Program-made: the position numbers and the translations under genes
Notes under the pieces: model-generated
Told to the model about the DNA's origin: nothing
Database searches by the model: none
The model's input: only the letters and a program-made list of their open reading frames with translations
Assembly: GCA_009192285.1 (NCBI GenBank)
Contig: CM018603.1
Span: forward strand, 4,146,588 to 4,210,587
DNA from: Morchella semilibera
Taxonomy: Eukaryota; Ascomycota; Pezizomycetes; Pezizales; Morchellaceae
Direction: 5' to 3'
Length of the DNA stretch: 64,000 nt
Shown: one piece after another, positions 58,381-64,000 of the stretch
Layout of the letters: the number at the start of each line of letters is the position of its first letter
Numbering within the stretch: the stretch's first letter is position 1

Positions 58381-58879
58381 TCATTGCCAGCACCATGTTT
58401 CCCGATTGACTTCTTTCATTCCCGGCGCCATACCTTGTTCCATGCTCTGTGCCGTGTCTTTCATGTGCGAGAGGTCATTCAGCAGATGGGAGGATAGCTC
58501 AGAGTATTTTGTCGTGCGTAGCAAGAACCCCCGCAGGTCTAGATTTATGTTCGAGTTCGGTATCGGCCGCAGCTTAGCGAAAACGCGCCCCGGTGGATGA
58601 GATTTGTGTATGCTGTTGATTATTAAATCGATTATCGCCGTCAAAAACCTTGGTACTGAACGCATGAGCCTTCCCTTTCCAGGGTAAAGTTCCACTGTAG
58701 AGTGTTAAACTTACAAACCTCTTTGCGGGTTTTTTTGTTATCTGTGAAAGATCGATTCCATTTGATTCAAAAGGCACAAGGGACCTCAATATCCATGTTG
58801 ATATCCGCCTTGTGACCGAGGTATTTTTGCTAGCGACCAATTCCCCAAGACCAACCTCTTGGCACAACCATCCAACCAA
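58381..58879 (-). CDS. candidate two-exon gene, hypothetical 130-residue protein
   Basis: ATG 58879 opens exon 1 (to 58719; MVGWLCQEVGLGELV, later RRISTWILRS). A GTTTGT donor and CAACAG acceptor define a 106-base intron, and exon 2 (58612-58381) continues in phase (HPPGRVFAKLRPIP, then a helical HLLNDLSHMKDTAQSMEQ) to a TGA. Both halves read as natural protein. No domain is recognised, the branch site is poor, and the two exons are also open in other frames for a while, so confidence is limited. Confidence 0.35.
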
Positions 58880-61374
58880 TCAGCTCACGAGGTAGAAGGA
58901 ACGCCGAACGAGGATCATTTGGGTGAGGAGACGGGTAGTTAGTTACAACATCGAGTTCTAGTGCAATCCGGCATTCCCCAACTTCGGCATATCCCTACAT
59001 ATTAAATGCGAGCCAATCTAATACATCTCCAATAGGCGATCACGGGTGCGGCATTGGCTGAAATTTGGCTCACAATAGTCAAACAAGGGCGCATGCCTCT
59101 CTAGCTCTGTCCTTTACCTTTTTTAGAGGGTTTGGTTCCTATGATTACAATTGGTCTGACCACCAGCCAGGTAGATGAGAATTTACGTTGTTATCCGCAT
59201 AACCACCCCGAAATGATTTTGATTTGTGGGGAGTATAGGATGATTAATACATATCGAGGCATATGTATCTAACTCGCCGCACCGGTTACAAGAGGAAAAG
59301 GGACCGATCTCGTAGTTTCAATGGCTAGAAGAGACTGTATTGTTTAGCGTATTTTCTTCATAGGCTATCACTCGGTTATTCTGGGGATTATTGCGAGGCT
59401 ACTCTGGGGTGGCTTGCTCTCTATCGCACCGGAATAACTGTCACAGGCAGTCCAGGACATAAAAGACTACATTCAGGGGAAGTGGCGTTATCCCCGAAAG
59501 CTTTACGAGTGATTGCTCATGACATCAATGCTTCATAGTAGAAGTTTAAGCGAGTGACGTGACACGTCAAGGACTATTTGTGGTTTAGTGGGCGTGTGTG
59601 AGGTATGTGGCTCTTGATCCATAAGCCATAGCTGAAAAGTTTATTGATGAGCCAAATGTCTTTCTACCTTCAACAACCGTAGCCGTAAATAGCACCGCTG
59701 GACAAGATGGTCAATTGTCTTTCTGATTGAATTTTAATTAGAGGCAAGTGACCTGTACCTCTCAGATTGACATAAATGAGCGCCATGAGGAGGTTTCAGT
59801 CGCTGTAACTTATTTAACTGTGGTAATATGCGTTTCTGCCGAGAATTGACAACCAAGTACCTAGGACTATCTCTCCGGTACACCATGTGTGACTGTCCTG
59901 TATGGGTATATAAGACTTCTCTTGTATTCTTAACGAAGGCCTGTATATATATTTGAATTGGAATTAGTTCAATCGGCCGTTGTATGCATGTATGAAGTAT
60001 AAATAAATAAATATAAGGTTCGGCTGGGTGGTGTCGAGTGACGCTTCATGATGGAATAACAACCTAGTAGAAAGTAGATTAATTAATTGAGAGCGAATCA
60101 TATATTCCGTCTCATTTGTCTCACTGATTCCGCGACTACGATAAAAATATTCGCAGCAATCAAGAGAAGGAAATAAGATGATTAGCCAGGATTTCGCATG
60201 AAACGCACTCCCGAGTCTTTTTTTTTTTTTGTTTACATCATTAATTGTATCGCACTCCCGAGTCAAGAGTAGAGTACAGTTTTACGATACTCCATATTAC
60301 ATTTATTTTATTCTAGTATGGTTCACCTTGAAGAAAAGATAGTAAATTAGCGTGTCAATCCGTTGGTCATGTGTGCCCATCTTTTTCTTCGAGTCAGCCG
60401 TTCTCGGTAATGGTGGATATGTGTATCAAGCTTATTCCTACAAGAGCTGTAGCCGACTGTACTCTTAACTCAATCTACTTACCTTGCGAATTTGGCGAGG
60501 AGCTTTTCTAAGCTTCTGTGGTGTATGGGATTTGTCTAACTCCCGTTTAGGATTTTTGTGTCGAACTACATGTAGGGAATTGATGTCGGACATGTTGGCA
60601 ATATGGATGTTGGAATAATATTCTCCTGACTGCCTGGTATGGCATCTGGGGGACGGCGATGATACTTTTAGGGATATTTGTAATTCCTATGCTTCAGAAG
60701 CTGCAGTTGTAGTGGGATCCGGAGAGGTTAGAGTAGTGCACGGTAGGCGCGCGCGTGTCTTAGGATGTATCTTGGGAAAGAATGGAGCGCGTATACCACT
60801 CATGATTGATGGGTAGCCCGTCTACTAAACTTCTCCTATCATTTTGGTGACCCTAATTATGATCGAAGGGCGTTGGTCAATATAAGGTACTTTATTACTG
60901 CTGCAATTGACGATGCCGAAACCTCATATCACCTCTCAGGGATCCGGGAAATCCAGCTGAAACCCCAGCGATTACTCCCGAGGCTTCTTCGTAACTTCGG
61001 ATGTTTAGGTGGTGTATGCTTGATGCGTCACTTCGGTGTCCCGTAGCGGAGGTGATCGAAGGGAGATTTTGCGGTCTTTAACTTTATACGAGTTTCCAGG
61101 TGCGTCTACAGTCATTGGTTGTAATGTCGCATCCGACTATGTCCCTTTTGGGTAGGTCCAATAGGTAGGGATGTGACCTGCTCATGCCAAGCTTTATTAG
61201 GGAATTAGGCCTCCAACGAACCCTCTAGACTCGCACCTAACGTCCCTAAACGAGATCACCATCCCCACGGCGGGCTCTATCCTACCGAAATACCTCACAA
61301 GCAAAGTATGATCTTGTTTTACTGCCCACGCTTCATTTGATCTCTTCTGACTTCAGGATAGTATCGCTTTTATA
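58880..61374. other. intergenic, no gene recognised
   Basis: AT-rich. Open frames are short and of random composition. A T-run near 60218 and a TAAATA run near 60000 are the only low-complexity features. Confidence 0.5.
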
Positions 61375-61803
61375 ATGGCAACTCCGAGCCCTACCCCACC
61401 TGGCACCAACGAGCTATTACGAGCCAATATGGACGGGCTACTTCGGCTCTTTGACCACCCCGGTTGGAGAGGCGCATCAGAGGAGCAACAAAGCAGCATA
61501 CTGCATGTTCTAAAGGTATCAGTCGAAACATCGCTTAAATTAGCCGAAGTCGCACGTATCGAGGCTATACGCCGCAACAAGTTAGCCAACGCTGGGGCTG
61601 GGGGGGAGACTGCAGTATATGAAAGAAGTGAGAGAGCAGAACCAGGGAGGGTCGAAGAAGATGCCGAAATGAAAAAGATGAGGATGGAGACGGAAAGACT
61701 AAAAGCTGATACTGCGCAACTGATGGCGGACGCAGAGAAATCTACGGCACTCCTGCGGAGTGTGATGGCTGCGCAAGCTTATGAAGATTATGTCAGATCG
61801 TAA
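61375..61803 (+). CDS. single-exon gene, coiled-coil protein of 142 residues
   Basis: The ATG at 61375 (TATAATGGC context) is followed by a continuous frame to a TAA. The N terminus is Pro/Thr-rich (MATPSPTPPGTNELL), then a helical block (GLLRLFDHPGWRG, ILHVLKVSVETSLKLAEV). A long charged heptad-like helix follows from about residue 90 (EEDAEMKKMRMETERLKADT, then QLMADAEKSTALLRS), predicted as coiled coil. No transmembrane segment or signal peptide. Composition and the absence of low-complexity artefacts favour a genuine gene. I do not recognise the family; the small size and coiled coil suggest a partner-binding role (inference). Confidence 0.7.
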   Translation: MATPSPTPPGTNELLRANMDGLLRLFDHPGWRGASEEQQSSILHVLKVSVETSLKLAEVARIEAIRRNKLANAGAGGETAVYERSERAEPGRVEEDAEMKKMRMETERLKADTAQLMADAEKSTALLRSVMAAQAYEDYVRS

Positions 61804-63179
61804 TCCACCAGGTGCATACCTCACAGGCTCTATTTATGTATCTGTAGTCGTGTATTTCAGCATTAGTTTTGAATCTAAATATTTAGCTCTTGGCGACCGG
61901 CTTTTGGTGTGGATAGACCGCCAAGATCTCGAAATTTTGAGCTCAAAATATGGAATCGTGGGTTTGGCCAAGACGCTCTATTATAAGCTGATAAATAGCA
62001 AAGAAGGGCTGTTTCGGCGGCCGGCGCTGGAGGAAATTGCATCAGTGTCGGTGGGCCAATCATTATTAATGGTCTGTTCGGTTGACACAAAAAGCCGTAC
62101 ATCTGTGGATAATTGGCGATGGGCTCAATAAAACAATTACATAACTCCGGAATGTTTTTTTTTATTCAATTCATGATTGGAATAGATTTAACGGCAATCA
62201 AACAGGCCCTAATTTTGAGCGGTCAAAGCTAGCTTTCTTCATCCCTGGTAAATATCCATGTGATACTCTGAGGTGCTAGAATATCTTAACGGACAAAAGA
62301 GGTCGGAGCCCAACTGACGGAACAGAGGCAAGTCGGTAGATCATAAACATGTCCTTGCATTAAGAACTGGTCTTTGGTGGAAGGGCGGTTCGGGTTCGTG
62401 GGTACAGGTCTTGAAAGTATTGGGTAAAGGCCTGATATATATGTATGTATGAGGTTTGGAGCAAAATAGTGCGATTCGGCGTTGATCAAGATATTTGGCA
62501 ATAGCCGTGAGACTGCATGCGAGTATAAAATAAACAAAAAAAAAATATTTGGCACATGTTGTTGGGGTTTCAGGGTTAGGGTTCAGGACGAAAATGTCTA
62601 CATTCCACACGTTAACCCCCCTATTACTATTAATACCCCCCAATATCCCCTATTCTCAACAATTGTCATCATCTTCCCAAAAATGAGCTGATTAGTTGTG
62701 GAGGTAGATACCGGCATAGTCGAATAGTTGTACAACCAATCCACCGAATCCGAACACAATCAATTGATCAAGCAGCCGATAAAACACCAGAGCCATACGC
62801 GCAGGTCCCACACAGATTTCTCCACAAAAAAGTACTGGGCGGTTTACCATGTCCCCAGCGTTCTGTTGATTTGGGAGTCTCACCGCCTGTGAGATATACG
62901 ATTGTTTTGCACTGTAAGGCTCTGTTCTCATCCTTGCGCGTGATACCTGGGATAGGAACCCCCATCAGACTTGGGCAAGTGGGTCAAAAAAACTACATAT
63001 GGTTGTAAAGGAATATCCTGTTAAGGCTAGTAACAAAGGTTGATTCCTTATTTCTAGGTGCAAGGATTTGCCATCGCATGACTTGATATTTCGTTCGGGT
63101 GCACAACCTGTCTCTAGCCGCGAGTGGTGAGAACCATGATCAAATCTCGCCTAGTCAAACATCCTAGAGCCGCATACCA
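61804..63179. other. intergenic
   Basis: The frame 61781-62131 overlaps the end of the coiled-coil gene and has no support. A telomere-like AGGGTTAGGGTT lies at 62572-62583. Confidence 0.45.
62572..62583. repeat. short telomere-like motif
   Basis: AGGGTTAGGGTT. Confidence 0.6.
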
Positions 63180-63700
63180 ATGGAGTCGGAGAAATACCGC
63201 CTTGAAACAACCTTCTCAACAGATGACACCTCCGTCACCCATATCGTTCACCATCCTTGTCTTTACCCCACAAAAATCGTTTGGAAAGACGATGGCTTGG
63301 TGGGTCGCAGTGCCAACGGCACCACCGTCATCCGCCAAACCGATCTATCTGGCAATGTGCGCGCTGTCAAGCGGACTCTCGGGTCAACGATCTATATCCA
63401 AGGGATTTCTACGTTGCCCGACTTGAGATAATCCTTTCCATTCTATACGCACTACCTCTTACCCAACCTAATCCAACGCTCGGACTCCTTCCTTCTGTTC
63501 CTTGGATGGTATGGGGATCGAAACTTCCTCCTCATTGCAATTGGGTATGTTGCGAACGGGGACCCGAGCTCCTTTACCAGATCGTACAATAATGCTCACC
63601 TACTGGAGGAGACTTCCTGCGATATCACCCGGTGATGCTGGAGGGCCCGAAAGTGTTACGCGGCAGGCACATCCGCCATCGCGACTAAACGCCGTAGGTG
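63180..63700 (+). pseudogene. decayed protein-kinase-like gene fragment
   Basis: ATG 63180 starts MESEKYRLETTFSTDDTSVT and reads to IYIQGISTLPDLR, then a TAA at 63429. The same frame continues past the stop with FLGWYGDRNFLLIAIGYVANGDP, which resembles the hinge region of fungal kinases (FLGWyedxxxIxIAMEY), and with EETSCDITR. Near 63680 a CATCGCGAC (His-Arg-Asp) followed by a disrupted Lys-Pro suggests the catalytic loop in another frame. No AG acceptor exists between 63431 and 63498, so an intron cannot remove the stop. At least one nonsense change and one frameshift mark it as a pseudogene of a host kinase. Confidence 0.6.
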
Positions 63701-64000
63701 AGAGGTTTCTCTAAACCTATTTGCTTTCTTCCCAAACTCCGGATATCTCTGTTGAGGAACGGTATGATATTCCAATTTTGCTGACCTAAACTAATACCAA
63801 GAACATCCTAGTAGTTGGCCTAGATAGCGGACTTCGGGATCTCAAAAGGAATAAAGGACACAATGCTCCGCAGTTAGACGGGTATTGACGGGAACGAGCA
63901 TCATTGCCTAGGTCCCACGGCTGATCGACATGGTAACTATCATGATAGCTCAACGACTAAGGCAACTACCCCGACCCCGAGTGCGGTGCTGGACCATATT
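63701..64000. other. window edge, no gene recognised
   Basis: Nothing supported. GATAGCTCAACGACTAAGGC near 63945 is weakly A-box-like. Confidence 0.4.

Noticed and set aside
63930-63990. Possible tRNA at the right edge
   Set aside because: Only a weak A-box-like word; no B-box or cloverleaf could be drawn.

Overview
The window looks like chromosomal DNA of a filamentous ascomycete. Every spliced gene uses short introns (mostly 48-106 bp) with GT...CTAAC/CTAAT/CTGAC-like branch sites...AG. The gene families (alpha/beta-hydrolase NLR-like proteins, a fungal STAND N-terminal domain with nearly identical ankyrin repeats, a Ty3/Gypsy element) are fungal, and short TTAGGG/CCCTAA motifs are scattered throughout. 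A Pezizomycete-like genome, rich in repeats and poor in genes, is my inference; no taxonomic marker gene is present.

Layout. 0-8 kb: the edge of a minus-strand gene, a few small spliced genes (619-984, 4623-4959, 6501-7625), MITEs, and a striking 0.35-kb cluster of near-palindromic GTGGTTTAACTAAACCAC motifs. 8-22 kb: almost gene-free, with many MITEs, hairpins, a duplicated 0.7-kb segment (14.2/15.2 kb) and a tRNA-like remnant. 22.1-28.2 kb: a seven-exon gene I could reconstruct with every phase matching. Its 1764-residue product carries an alpha/beta-hydrolase domain, an NB-ARC NTPase, a duplicated segment with two UIM-like helices, kinesin-light-chain-type TPRs and a C-terminal membrane segment. 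28.2-33.8 kb: MITE-rich intergenic DNA. 33.8-41.2 kb: a young Ty3/Gypsy LTR element with a 5-bp target duplication. 41.9-45.1 kb: two minus-strand multi-exon genes in tandem, a stand-alone alpha/beta-hydrolase of the NLR N-terminal type and a vWA-like protein. 47.4-51.4 kb: a minus-strand STAND-type gene with about 25 ankyrin repeats of very high internal conservation. 51.5-64 kb: sparse, with a possible beta-trefoil protein, a coiled-coil protein, a doubtful small spliced gene and a decayed protein-kinase fragment at the right edge.

The hydrolase-NB-ARC-TPR protein, the lone hydrolase, the vWA-like protein, the ankyrin STAND protein and the kinase remnant all belong to families seen in fungal self/non-self recognition repertoires, so the window resembles a dispersed NLR-type locus. 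Direct cooperation between these products is inference. Coordinates of spliced genes come from reading splice signals and phase by eye, without transcript support.
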